From: Streptosporangiaceae bacterium | Lineage (GTDB): Bacteria > Actinomycetota > Actinomycetes > Streptosporangiales > Streptosporangiaceae | Length of the DNA: 32,712 bases | Direction: 5' to 3' | Assembly: GCA_030040475.1 (NCBI GenBank) | Contig: JASHTQ010000197.1 | Span: 1 to 32,712 of the forward strand | Shown: in pieces, positions 1 to 8,142 of the stretch | How the letters are laid out: every line of letters starts with the position of its first letter | How positions within the stretch are numbered: the first letter of the stretch is position 1 | Program-made: the position numbers and the translations under genes | The notes under the pieces: generated by a model | Seen by the model: only the letters and a program-made list of their open reading frames with translations | Databases searched by the model: none | What the model was told of the DNA's origin: nothing

Positions 1-55
1 CCCCGAATCAACACCCGCCCCAAAACTGCGAAACACCAGGTACCTCCCAGGGTGC

Positions 56-71
56 TGAAACCGGGGTTTCA
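56..71. repeat. short inverted repeat (TGAAACC / GGTTTCA)
   Basis: The arms TGAAACC and GGTTTCA are perfect reverse complements around a GG centre. It could be an operator or the remains of a terminator for a gene left of the window. Nothing else in the first 254 bases looks like a gene. Confidence 0.3.
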
Positions 72-96
72 CTCCGCGGCGGCGGCTTCGCCCGGA

Positions 97-144
97 GGGC
101 GGCGGGGCGGCGGGGCGGCGGGCGGCGGGACGGCGGGGCGGCGG
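97..144. repeat. GC-only tandem tract of GGCGG/GGGGC units
   Basis: About 48 bases made almost only of G and C, with repeated GGCGGGGC-like units on the plus strand. It is a low-complexity tract that could form G-quadruplexes and could vary in length by slippage. It lies in the gap upstream of the lipoprotein gene. Confidence 0.7.
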
Positions 145-254
145 TGTTGCCGACGGACACGGTTACTCTCGGTTGCGATTCTCAAAGTTCGCGGCGAATT
201 CCGGTTTCCTTACTGCCGAACATGACCCATTCCGGATCGTTTCGCTCAAAGCGG

Positions 255-284
255 TTGCATGAACCGTGTCGTGCTCCATAGGTT
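255..284 (+). promoter_or_regulatory. probable sigma70-type promoter of the lipoprotein gene
   Basis: A -35 element TTGCAT and a -10 element TAGGTT are separated by 18 bases. The -10 directly abuts an ATG at 285, so a transcript starting about 7 bases further on would not contain that ATG. This favours the downstream TTG at 318, preceded by a G-run that can serve as a Shine-Dalgarno. Inferred from sequence only. Confidence 0.45.
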
Positions 285-317
285 ATGGGCCTATTGAAGC
301 TACTTTGGGGGGGATCG

Positions 318-1178
318 TTGTTCCGTCTTGGCAGCATGCGCGCGATAGGTGCGGCGGCCGCAGTGGTCACGGCAGCGGTGAGCGTGCTCACCGGATGTAG
401 TTCACCTGGTGTAACCGCGAATCCGGCGTCCAGCACTCCGCCAACCGAGGGCATTTCCACTGCCGGCAGTGGCAGTCCTAGTTCCGCTGCAACCCAGAGC
501 AGCGCGGTCGTATCGCCATCCAGCCCTCCTGCGTTCACTATCGATACCAACGACAGCGTAGGAGACAAGGCGACGGTCACGGTTAAAGTGGGACGGCTGA
601 GCCTGGTCTCGGACGTCACTAACCCGCTTATCCAGGCGTGCAATGGCGTGTACGACGGCATGGGTACGAGCCCTGAGCAATCCGTCGCTATCCCCGTACT
701 GCTCAGCGCGACCGTCACATCATCGGAACCGGTCAGTATGATGATCTATCTGGACGGCTCGAACGCGGTCGAACCGAGTTCGCAGGCACCATCGCCGGGG
801 ACCGTGGGCCCAGCCAATTTTCCTCCGATATGGGCACTGGGTTCCGTCGGCAGCCCTCAGTGTACTTACGGAGGGGATTCCGACCAGTCAGACGCCGAGT
901 TCGATTGGAACAATGCAGTCCCCGGCCAGACAGAAACGTGGAACGGATACCTCATCGTGCCGATGGCTGTTACCCCGGATGATCCGACCGGAATTAACGA
1001 GGATGCCGGATTGGAGTTGATAGTACCAGAGGTTTCACTTGGCGACTCCACCGCGAACTACACCGTGGACGACAGTGCAAGCCCCAATATCGTTAACTGT
1101 GTGGATGGTATAGGCGACCCGGTCTCCATGGCCTCGGTCGACCCCGAGGCGGCCCTCGCCAATGGCTGCACAAAGTAG
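318..1178 (+). CDS. secreted lipoprotein of unknown function
   Basis: Predicted to be exported and anchored in the membrane by a lipid on Cys27. The N-terminus has a basic start, a hydrophobic stretch (AIGAAAAVVTAAVSV) and an LTGC lipobox. A Ser/Thr/Pro/Ala-rich linker of about 60 residues follows, then a beta-rich domain without catalytic motifs. The domain has four further cysteines, enough for two disulfides. Start: TTG318 has a G-run 3-5 bases upstream and lies just past a good -35/-10 pair. ATG285 gives 11 more residues but probably lies outside the transcript; ATG336 is also possible. Its GC content is visibly lower than that of the genes to the right, suggesting acquired DNA. I do not recognise the family; a ligand-binding or surface role is only a guess. 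Confidence 0.75.
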   Translation: MFRLGSMRAIGAAAAVVTAAVSVLTGCSSPGVTANPASSTPPTEGISTAGSGSPSSAATQSSAVVSPSSPPAFTIDTNDSVGDKATVTVKVGRLSLVSDVTNPLIQACNGVYDGMGTSPEQSVAIPVLLSATVTSSEPVSMMIYLDGSNAVEPSSQAPSPGTVGPANFPPIWALGSVGSPQCTYGGDSDQSDAEFDWNNAVPGQTETWNGYLIVPMAVTPDDPTGINEDAGLELIVPEVSLGDSTANYTVDDSASPNIVNCVDGIGDPVSMASVDPEAALANGCTK

Positions 1179-1256
1179 GCTGCGGCACCGCGCTGCGGCG
1201 TAGGTCAGCGGGCACGCCTCGGCGAGATGGCCGCCGATGCCCGATAGGGCCGCCGC

Positions 1257-1343
1257 GTGGTGGGCCACCATGAGAACTTCTTCATCACGAGCGCGGGCGC
1301 GTCCGCCGCCATCTTGGGGCTGCTGGTCGTCGCCGTATCGGTC
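1257..1343 (+). pseudogene. N-terminal remnant of a small integral membrane protein
   Basis: From a GTG, about 29 codons encode HHENFFITSAGASAAILGLL followed by VVAVSV. That pattern (polar HHE-N-FF, then a glycine/alanine-rich first transmembrane helix) is the usual start of a family of actinobacterial integral membrane proteins of roughly 150-200 residues. The similarity stops within the first helix, where the sequence becomes the end of an unrelated gene on the opposite strand. No ribosome binding site is evident. I read it as a truncated relic; the family call is from memory. Confidence 0.45.
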
Positions 1344-1568
1344 GTTGCAGCGGGGCCGGTAGATCGCGGTCAGCTCCCTGGTTATCTGCTCCCGGTGCCC
1401 CCGGCTCCCGCCGGGGACCTCGTAGGTGCAGACATAGACCTTCCACCTGGACCCGGCGCGCTTCACCCAGCAGTGCGCGCGGGGTGCTGGAATGGGAACC
1501 GCTCCGCCGTCAGGTCGTCGGAGTGGCCCACGTAGATGACCGCGTACTTGTCCGGCTTGGCCTCTGGC
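1344..1568 (-). pseudogene. frameshifted C-terminal fragment of a conserved actinobacterial protein
   Basis: On the minus strand one frame reads AKPDKYAVIYVGHSDDL then TAERFPFQHP and soon hits a stop. A neighbouring frame continues RAHCWVKRAGSRWKVYVCTY, EVPGGSRGHREQITREL and TAIYRPRCN. Adding one C to the run near 1481 joins the halves as FQHP-RAHCW, so a one-base deletion broke the gene. The YVGHSDDL segment resembles the second half of a GIY-YIG fold, which is only a possibility. The natural N-terminus is missing and the reading runs straight out of the preceding gene fragment. Confidence 0.5.
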
Positions 1569-1790
1569 TGGGAGGGCAGCCTTGGACGCGGCCCGCCAGA
1601 ACTCGCCTGTCGCCTTCTCGATTGCCTCATCGCGGCTGCCTGCCTCGACGATCAGCTGGGCGCCGTACCTGGTGGAGCCGATCCCGGTCGCGATGCCGCC
1701 GCTGGCGGCGACCGCGTCGGCCAGCTCGACTACCTCCTCGCGAGTCAGCACGCGGTCGCCCTCGACCTCGATCCCTACGCTCCACCTCAC
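1569..1790 (-). pseudogene. fragment of a small conserved protein, probably truncated at its C-terminus
   Basis: The GTG at 1790 has AGGA 7 bases upstream and begins MRWSVGIEVEGDRVLTREEV, followed by VELADAVAASGG, IATGIGSTRYGAQLIVEAG and SRDEAIEKATGEFWRAASKA. The alternating strand-helix-strand pattern suggests a ferredoxin-like domain of 95-100 residues. Here the native sequence ends after about 74 residues and runs into the neighbouring fragment in another frame. It diverges from the restriction gene across about 96 bp. Function is unknown. It may still be expressed with a foreign tail, but it looks like one piece of a rearranged junction. Confidence 0.5.
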
Positions 1791-1886
1791 CGGCGCGTTC
1801 CTTTCGGATACCTCCACCAGTTAAGCACCAGCAGCCAGGCGGATGGCTATGGTGGACGGGTCCAGGCGGGCGGGGAGGTGCGGGCA

Positions 1887-4652
1887 TTGACGGTAGATCT
1901 CGGCAATCCGATCATCAACTCGCCGTATGACCCGCCGGAATCGCACTTCGAGATCGGTCCGGCCGGACCCACCGGCGCGCTGCTGCCGGGCCGCAGGCCA
2001 AGCGAGCCCCTGATCGACGACATCCGCCGCGAGGTCCAACGGTGGCGCGCAAGCAACTGGAACGGCGTCACGCCCTACACCCGCAAGCTTCTCGCGCACT
2101 GGGCGGCCGGGCCGCCGGTGCGCGACGAGCCCGTCTTCTTCTGCCAGCGGGAGGCCGCCGAGACCGCGATCTTCCTCGCCGAGGTGGCCGGCCACCACGG
2201 CACCGCCGACCAGCGGCGCCGCCTGGAATCCGAGAACCGGCTGCACAACGACGGGCTGGCGCGGGTGGGCCTGAAGATGGCCACCGGCACGGGTAAGACG
2301 GTCGTGATGGCCATGATCATCGCCTGGCAGACGGTGAACAAGGTGATGACCCCGAACGACCCGCGTTTCGCCAAGCGGTTCCTCGTCGTCACTCCCGGCA
2401 TCACGGTCAGGGACCGGCTCGGCGTGCTGCATCCGCAGCGCCCGGACAACTACTACACCGAGCGCGATCTCCTCCCACCTGACCTGTGGGCGCCGCTGCT
2501 GCAGGCGCGGGTCGAGATCGTCAGCTACCACGCCTTCCTGCCCAGGGACGCCACGGCGATCCGGGGGGTCGCGGCCAACACCCGCAGGCTGCTGCGGGCG
2601 GGCAAGCCCGAGGAGCCGGAGCCGTTCCGCGAGACCCCGGACATGGTCGCGGCCAGGATCATGCGCGCCTTCGGCGTCGGCAAGGGCGAGATCGTCGTGC
2701 TGAATGACGAAGCACACCACTGCTACCAGGACAAGCAGGACGGGGACCGTGACCGCGAGGCAAGGGTATGGTTCCGCGGTCTGGGCGACCTGCGTCGCAG
2801 GGCGGGGATCAAGGCCGTCTACGACCTGTCCGCCACCCCCTACTACCTGCAGGGCTCAGGGCAGGCCGAGGGCTCCATCTTTCCCTGGGTCGTCAGCGAT
2901 TTCTCGCTGATGGACGCCATCGAGTCCGGCGTCGTCAAGATACCCCGCCTCCCCGCCGACGACGGGCGCGAGCTTGCCTACCTGCAGCTGTGGGACCACA
3001 TCCGGCCGCCGCTGCCGAGGCGGCGGGCGCCGGACGCCGCGCCAGGCGTGCACGGCTGGACGATGCCTGAGGTGCTCGAAGGGGCGCTGCGCAGCCTGTA
3101 TCGCAGCTATGAGCAGCACTACAGGCTGCACGAGGCCGGACTGGCCACGCTGGGCGAGCCGCCGCCGGTGCTGATCGTGGTCTGCCCCAACACGGTCGTC
3201 TCCAGGCTGGTCTTCGAGTGGATCGCGGGCAGGGACATCGAGCTGCCCGACGGCACGAGGCTCCCCGTGCAGGGAAATCTCCCGTTGCTGAGCAACGTGG
3301 CGGATGGCAGCCGGGACGGTCACCCGCGCACCGTGCTCATCGACTCCGAGCAGCTGGAGTCTGGAGATCCGCCGGGGACCCAGACGCCAGGAGCGGGGCG
3401 CGAGACGGTCAACACGATCGGCAAGAAGGGCAAGCCGGGCGAGCACATCCGGTGCGTGGTCTCGGTGGCGATGCTGACCGAGGGGTGGGACGCGAACACC
3501 GTTACCCACATCCTCGGCGTCCGCCCGTTCCGCAGTCAGCTGCTCTGCGAGCAGGTCGTCGGCCGTGGCCTGCGGCGCAGGGATTACGCGGTCAACCCGG
3601 GCACCGGCAGGCTCGAGCCCGAATACGCCGAGGTGTACGGCGTGCCGTTCGCCTTCATCCCCGGCGACAGGCAGATCCCCAGGCCGCGCGGCCGCCCCCG
3701 GCCGGCGGTCGAGATCCGGGCGCTGCCCGAACGCCGTGACCTTGCGATCCGCTTCCCCAAGCTGGACGGCTACCGGATCGAGCTGCCCGGCGAGGCCCTC
3801 CAGGCGGACTTCGGTGAGTCCGCCCGCATCCGGCTGGACCGCGCCACGGTGGCCACCTGGGTCAAGAACCAGGCGGCTGACCTTGACGACATCAGGGACG
3901 CACGCACCCAGCGGATAGCGTTCGCGATCGCCAAGACGCTCAGCGAGCGGGAACAGTTCTTCGCCGCCCTCGGCGGCGTCCCGCGGCCGTGGTTGTTCCC
4001 GCAGCTGGTGCGCATCGCGCGGCAGTGGCTCGACGAATGCGTCACCGCGGAGCCCGGTGTCGCCACGGGGCATCTGCTGCTCACCGAGGGCGCCGATTGG
4101 GCCGCAGAAAAGGTCTTCTCCTCGGTCGTCCGGCTGGCGCCCAGGCCGGTGCTGATGCCCGTCGTCCGCCCGTTCGGCTCCTCCGGCTGCACCGATGACG
4201 TGCACTTCGTCACCCGCAAGGCGGTTATGAACCGGCCGCCGGTCAAGTCGCACCTGAACCACGTGGTTCTCGACGGCCCACGGGAGGAGGCAGTTGCCGA
4301 TGCCCTTGAAGAGGACCCGAGGGTCATGTCCTACGTGAAGAACGAGCGGCTCGGGTTCGCGATCCCTTACCTGCACGAGGGGCGGACGCACGAGTACGTG
4401 CCCGATTTCCTCGCCCGTCTGGTCACCGGGCCGCAGGACGTGGAACGGACGCTGATCATCGAGGTCTCGGGGACCCTCAGGTCCCCAGGTCCCGCCGCGG
4501 CGAAGGCGGACACCGCCCGGCACCGGTGGTGCGCGGCGGTGAACAACTGGGGCGAGTTCGGCCGCTGGGACTACGTCGAGGCGCACGAGCCCGCCGCCAG
4601 GACGCTGCTCGGCCAGGCCATCGACAACCTGTACGCAGGGCTGCCGAGTTGA
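1887..4652 (+). CDS. type III-like restriction enzyme subunit (DEAD/DEAH helicase plus PD-(D/E)xK-like nuclease)
   Basis: Predicted ATP-driven translocase/nuclease subunit (Res) of a restriction-modification system acting with the adjacent methyltransferase. The 921 residues are near the usual Res length. Superfamily 2 motifs are in order: Walker A MATGTGKT at 131-138, DEAH at 274-277, SATP at 315-318, TEGWD at 531-535 and QVVGRGLR at 556-563. The C-terminus has a nuclease-like core with D840 (YVPDF) and E859 (LIIEVSG), but the position normally held by the catalytic Lys is Ser861; Lys873 is the nearest basic candidate. Start: TTG1887 is preceded by GGGGAGGTG at ideal spacing; longer upstream readings lack such a site and run into broken genes. 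It overlaps the methyltransferase start (TTGA), so the two are translationally coupled. Confidence 0.9.
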   Translation: MTVDLGNPIINSPYDPPESHFEIGPAGPTGALLPGRRPSEPLIDDIRREVQRWRASNWNGVTPYTRKLLAHWAAGPPVRDEPVFFCQREAAETAIFLAEVAGHHGTADQRRRLESENRLHNDGLARVGLKMATGTGKTVVMAMIIAWQTVNKVMTPNDPRFAKRFLVVTPGITVRDRLGVLHPQRPDNYYTERDLLPPDLWAPLLQARVEIVSYHAFLPRDATAIRGVAANTRRLLRAGKPEEPEPFRETPDMVAARIMRAFGVGKGEIVVLNDEAHHCYQDKQDGDRDREARVWFRGLGDLRRRAGIKAVYDLSATPYYLQGSGQAEGSIFPWVVSDFSLMDAIESGVVKIPRLPADDGRELAYLQLWDHIRPPLPRRRAPDAAPGVHGWTMPEVLEGALRSLYRSYEQHYRLHEAGLATLGEPPPVLIVVCPNTVVSRLVFEWIAGRDIELPDGTRLPVQGNLPLLSNVADGSRDGHPRTVLIDSEQLESGDPPGTQTPGAGRETVNTIGKKGKPGEHIRCVVSVAMLTEGWDANTVTHILGVRPFRSQLLCEQVVGRGLRRRDYAVNPGTGRLEPEYAEVYGVPFAFIPGDRQIPRPRGRPRPAVEIRALPERRDLAIRFPKLDGYRIELPGEALQADFGESARIRLDRATVATWVKNQAADLDDIRDARTQRIAFAIAKTLSEREQFFAALGGVPRPWLFPQLVRIARQWLDECVTAEPGVATGHLLLTEGADWAAEKVFSSVVRLAPRPVLMPVVRPFGSSGCTDDVHFVTRKAVMNRPPVKSHLNHVVLDGPREEAVADALEEDPRVMSYVKNERLGFAIPYLHEGRTHEYVPDFLARLVTGPQDVERTLIIEVSGTLRSPGPAAAKADTARHRWCAAVNNWGEFGRWDYVEAHEPAARTLLGQAIDNLYAGLPS

Positions 4653-7135
4653 CGCACGAGCCGATCCGCGTCCGCTACCCCAGGGACCCGTCGCTTGATC
4701 CGCAGCTAGTCTGGGCCGGCAAGGAGGCCCTGGACAGCGAGGACCTGGCCGCCGAGGTCCCGGTCGTCTACATCCAGGAGAAGATCGACCCCAGGGCCAT
4801 CGTCGAGAACCTGCGCCGCACCGCCGGGCGGCCCGAGGACGGGCCCGAGGACGGGCCCGAGGACGAGCCCGAGATCGACCTCTTCGACAGCTTCGACGGG
4901 CTCGGGGCCGTCGGCCTCGTCGACTTCTACCGTCACCAAGCCGGCTGGTCCAACCGGCTGATCCTCGGCGACTCCCTCGGCGTGATGGCAAGCCTGGCCG
5001 AGCGCGAAGGGTTGCGAGGCCAGGTCCAGGTCATCTACGTCGACCCTCCCTACGGCATCAAGTTCGGCGGCAACTGGCAGGTTTCCGCGCGTAACCGCGA
5101 TGTGAAGGACGGGAAGATCGAGGACATCTCCCGCGACGTCGAGCAGGTAAAGGCCTTCAGGGACACCTGGGAGCTCGGCATTCACTCGTATCTGACGTAC
5201 CTGCGCGACCGGCTGGCCGTCGCGCGTGACCTGCTCACCGAGAGCGGCTCGATTTTCGCCCAGATCGGCGATGAGAACGTCCATCTGGTCCGGTCACTGC
5301 TGGACGAGGTCTTCGGCAGCGAGAATTTCTGCTCGCAGATCGTCTACCAGAAGACGCCCTATGCGACCAGCGCGCTGTTGCCGCCGGTTTTCGACACCAT
5401 CCTGTGGTACGCGAAAGACCGGGACAGGGTCAAGTATCGACAGCTCTTCAGGACCCGGACCGCGGCCGAGGTGACGAGCACCTACAGGTACCGAGACGAG
5501 CACGGTCAGCAGTTCCAGTCCGTCTCGCTGGTATCGCCCGGCCCGGCCGCGGCCGACCAGGCCTTCTATTTCCAGGGGAAGAAGTACCTGCCGGCGGCGG
5601 GCTCGCACTGGAAGACGACGCTCGACGGGCTAGCCCGGGCCGCGCAGGCCGGCCGCCTGTTCGCCGCGCGCAACTCCCTCCGCTTCAAGAGCTATCCGGC
5701 CGATTTCCCGGTCGCGATCCGCCATAACATCTGGACCGACACCATCACCGGCTCGTTCACCGAAGCCAAGCTGTTCGTCGTCCAGACCTCGCCGAAGGTG
5801 ATAGAGCGATGCCTGCTGATGACCAGCGACGCTGGCGACCTGGTGCTCGACCCGACCTGCGGCTCGGGCACCACCGCGGTCGTCGCCGAGCAATGGGGCA
5901 GGCGGTGGATCACGATCGACACTTCCAGGGTTGCCCTGACCCTTGCCAGGCAACGTCTCATGGGCGCGCGGTTCCCCTGGTACCTGCTCACCGACTCCGC
6001 CGAGGGCCGCGCGAAGGAAGCCGAGCTGACCGGGCAGAGCTGGCCGGGCACGCGGACGACGAACGATATCCGGCACGGGTTCGTCTGCGAGCGGGCGCGG
6101 CACGTGACGCTGAAGTCGATCACCGGCAACCCGGATATCACCGAGGGGATGGACCGGGAGGAGATCGAGGCGGCAATCGGGCGGCACGCGGAGTTCGAGA
6201 TGCTGCACGACAAGCCCTACGAGGATCCGGGCAAGGTCCGCGTCTGCGGGCCGTTCACCGTGGCGAGCACCTCGCCGTATCGCTCGCTGACCTTCGCCGG
6301 CCCCGGCAACGAGGGGTCGTTCGCGCAGATGATCCTGGCCAACCTGCGTGCCGCCGGCATCCAGAACGGCCGGAAGGGCGAACGCCTCAGGTTCGACACG
6401 GTCCAGCCGTATGCCGGCTCTTTCATCCAGGCGGTCGGCGAGCGGGAAGACGCCTCAGCAGGGACGCCGAGGCGGGTGGGCATCACCATCGGCCCGGAGT
6501 ACGGGACGGTCGGCGAGGAGTTCATCAAGGACGCGGCCAGGGAGGCGAACCAGGCCGCGGACCTGGACCTGCTCTGCGTGCTCGCGTTCGCCTTCGATCC
6601 GGCCGCGCTCGGCGCAGCCGAGGACTACGTGACCCCCGCGGCGGGTTCCGCCGACCTGGCCGCCGGACGCGGGCTCGGGCGGGTGCCGGTGCTGCTGGTG
6701 CGGATGAACGCCGACCTTGTCATGGGGGAGGAGCTGAAGAAGACCGGCGCGGGCAACCTGTTCACGGTGTTCGGCGAGCCCGACATCGAGATCTCCGGCG
6801 ATGGCGGAGAGCTGCGCGTCATCCTGCACGGGGTCGACGTCTACGACCCGAACACCGGCGAGCTCCGCAGCAACGACACCGCCCAGGTCGCGCTCTGGAT
6901 GATCGACACCGCGTATGACGGGGAGCCGTTCGTCGCCCGGCATTGCTACTTCACCGGCGGCCAGGACCCGTACGCCAGGCTCAAGCGGGCGCTGCGGGCC
7001 GATATCGAACAAGACGCCTGGCAGAGCCTGTACCGGACGCGGTCACGGCCGTTTCCCCGGCCGGATACCGGCAAGATCGCGGTCAAGGTCATCAACGACT
7101 ACGGCGACGAGGTGCTGAAGGTCTTTCCCGTCTGA
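4649..7135 (+). CDS. site-specific DNA methyltransferase (type III Mod-like, N6-adenine/N4-cytosine)
   Basis: Transfers methyl from S-adenosylmethionine to a base in the recognition site, protecting host DNA from the paired Res subunit. The catalytic motif DPPY is at 132-135 and the AdoMet-binding region DPTCGSGTT at 401-409. This is the beta-class order, with a target recognition segment between them. The remaining 400 residues end in IAVKVINDYGDEVLKVF, a tail I recognise from large methyltransferases paired with Res-type helicases. At 828 residues it is longer than a classical Mod (about 650). Start: TTG4649 overlaps the Res TGA by 3 bases; no strong separate ribosome site is seen, which fits coupling. 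An in-frame 12-bp repeat lies near codons 62-75. Confidence 0.9.
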   Translation: MTHEPIRVRYPRDPSLDPQLVWAGKEALDSEDLAAEVPVVYIQEKIDPRAIVENLRRTAGRPEDGPEDGPEDEPEIDLFDSFDGLGAVGLVDFYRHQAGWSNRLILGDSLGVMASLAEREGLRGQVQVIYVDPPYGIKFGGNWQVSARNRDVKDGKIEDISRDVEQVKAFRDTWELGIHSYLTYLRDRLAVARDLLTESGSIFAQIGDENVHLVRSLLDEVFGSENFCSQIVYQKTPYATSALLPPVFDTILWYAKDRDRVKYRQLFRTRTAAEVTSTYRYRDEHGQQFQSVSLVSPGPAAADQAFYFQGKKYLPAAGSHWKTTLDGLARAAQAGRLFAARNSLRFKSYPADFPVAIRHNIWTDTITGSFTEAKLFVVQTSPKVIERCLLMTSDAGDLVLDPTCGSGTTAVVAEQWGRRWITIDTSRVALTLARQRLMGARFPWYLLTDSAEGRAKEAELTGQSWPGTRTTNDIRHGFVCERARHVTLKSITGNPDITEGMDREEIEAAIGRHAEFEMLHDKPYEDPGKVRVCGPFTVASTSPYRSLTFAGPGNEGSFAQMILANLRAAGIQNGRKGERLRFDTVQPYAGSFIQAVGEREDASAGTPRRVGITIGPEYGTVGEEFIKDAAREANQAADLDLLCVLAFAFDPAALGAAEDYVTPAAGSADLAAGRGLGRVPVLLVRMNADLVMGEELKKTGAGNLFTVFGEPDIEISGDGGELRVILHGVDVYDPNTGELRSNDTAQVALWMIDTAYDGEPFVARHCYFTGGQDPYARLKRALRADIEQDAWQSLYRTRSRPFPRPDTGKIAVKVINDYGDEVLKVFPV
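4832..4873 (+). repeat. 12-bp tandem repeat inside the methyltransferase gene
   Basis: Three consecutive units of CCCGAGGACGGG (the third ends GAG), plus a half unit, encode a repeated P-E-D-G/E acidic linker. The unit is a multiple of three, so copy-number change would lengthen or shorten the linker without a frameshift. Confidence 0.85.
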
Positions 7136-7166
7136 CCGTGACCCGCCGGCCGGGAGGCGCGGGCGA

Positions 7167-7274
7167 TCAGTTGAGGCGGGGCAGGATCGCGGCGAGTTCT
7201 TCCAGGCCGGCCGCGCGCAACTCCCCGGCGAAGCCCACCAGCAGGCCGGTAAGGGCGTCAGGCGCCGCGGGCAC
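7167..7274 (-). pseudogene. N-terminal stub of a VWA/CoxE-like protein
   Basis: A GTG overlapping the end of the MoxR ATPase gene opens 35 codons: VPAAPDALTGLLVGFAGELR, AAGLEELAAILPRLN, stop. The LTGLLVGFAGELRAAGL part is typical of the first helix of CoxE/VWA-domain proteins that normally follow MoxR ATPases and run to about 380-450 residues. After some 24 residues the similarity ends and the frame stops, 31 bases from the methyltransferase stop codon. It looks like a partner gene cut off when the restriction-modification DNA arrived. A genuine 35-residue peptide is less likely. Confidence 0.6.
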
Positions 7275-8142
7275 CGGCGATGACCTCGGCCAGGTTGTCG
7301 CGCACGACCTCGAGGTCGTCGCGATCCTTGACCACCGCGCCCAGGGTGTCCGCCGCGTTCGCGGCGTCCAGATCGGCCTCGCCGAGGACGTCGAGGCTCC
7401 TGGCCCAGTCGATGGTCTCGGCCACGCCGGGCGGCTTGGCGAGGTCGAGCTCGCGCAGCCGCTGCACGGCGGCGACCACCTTGCGCGCCAGCACGGCGGA
7501 CACGCCGGGCTCCCTGATCAGCACGATCTCGACCTCGCGGTCGGCGGGCGGGTAGCTGATCCAGTGGTACAGGCAGCGCCGCTTCAGCGCGTCGTGCAAC
7601 TCGCGGGTGCGGTTGGAGGTGAGCACGACAAGCGGGGGGCTCTGCGAGGTGATCGTGCCGACCTCGGGGATGCTGATCTGGAAGTCGGAAAGCACCTCGA
7701 GCAGGAACGCCTCGAACTCGTCGTCTGCCCGGTCGATCTCGTCGATCAGCAGCACGGCCCGGTCGCCGGCCCGCACTGCCTCGAGCAGCGGGCGCTCGAC
7801 GAGGAACCGCGGCCCGAACAGCTTGTCGACGGCCTCGGGATCGGCCACCTGCTGCTGCGAAAGCGCCCTGATGTGCAGCATCTGCCGCGCGTAGTCCCAC
7901 TCGTACAGCGCCTGGTTGGTGTCGATGCCCTCGTAGCACTGCAGCCTGATCAGCTTGCGGCGCAAGACCGCGGCCAGGACCTTGGCGACCTCGGTCTTGC
8001 CGACCCCGACCTCACCCTCGAGCAGGATCGGGCGGTTCAGCGACATGGCCACGAACAACGCCGTGGCCAGCCCGCGGTCGGCCAGGTAACCGCCCTGGCG
8101 CAAGGTCTCGGTCAGCTCGCCGACGGTTCCCGGGCAGTCCAT
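7258..8142 (-). CDS. MoxR-family AAA+ ATPase
   Basis: A chaperone-like AAA+ ATPase, usually working with a VWA-domain partner to insert metals or remodel protein complexes (for example in carbon monoxide dehydrogenase maturation). The 294 residues match the family's usual size. Walker A GEVGVGKT is at 43-50, Walker B LLIDEIDRAD at 131-140, a sensor-1 TSNRT follows, and an arginine-finger region ALKRRC lies after it. The ATG directly abuts the stop of the small gene upstream (TGA then ATG), so translation is coupled. The expected VWA partner begins by overlapping this gene's 3' end but is only a stub, leaving this ATPase without its usual local partner. The client is unknown. Confidence 0.9.
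   Translation of the reverse strand: MDCPGTVGELTETLRQGGYLADRGLATALFVAMSLNRPILLEGEVGVGKTEVAKVLAAVLRRKLIRLQCYEGIDTNQALYEWDYARQMLHIRALSQQQVADPEAVDKLFGPRFLVERPLLEAVRAGDRAVLLIDEIDRADDEFEAFLLEVLSDFQISIPEVGTITSQSPPLVVLTSNRTRELHDALKRRCLYHWISYPPADREVEIVLIREPGVSAVLARKVVAAVQRLRELDLAKPPGVAETIDWARSLDVLGEADLDAANAADTLGAVVKDRDDLEVVRDNLAEVIAGARGA

Noticed and set aside
97..144. GC-only tract considered as an origin or iteron array
   Set aside because: There is no DnaA-box pattern, no AT-rich unwinding region and no replication gene nearby; it is simple low-complexity repeat.
2856..4991. 711-codon open frame on the minus strand
   Set aside because: It is antisense to the Res and Mod genes, whose motifs are clear, and has the Arg/Gly/Pro/Asp-rich composition of a high-GC shadow frame.
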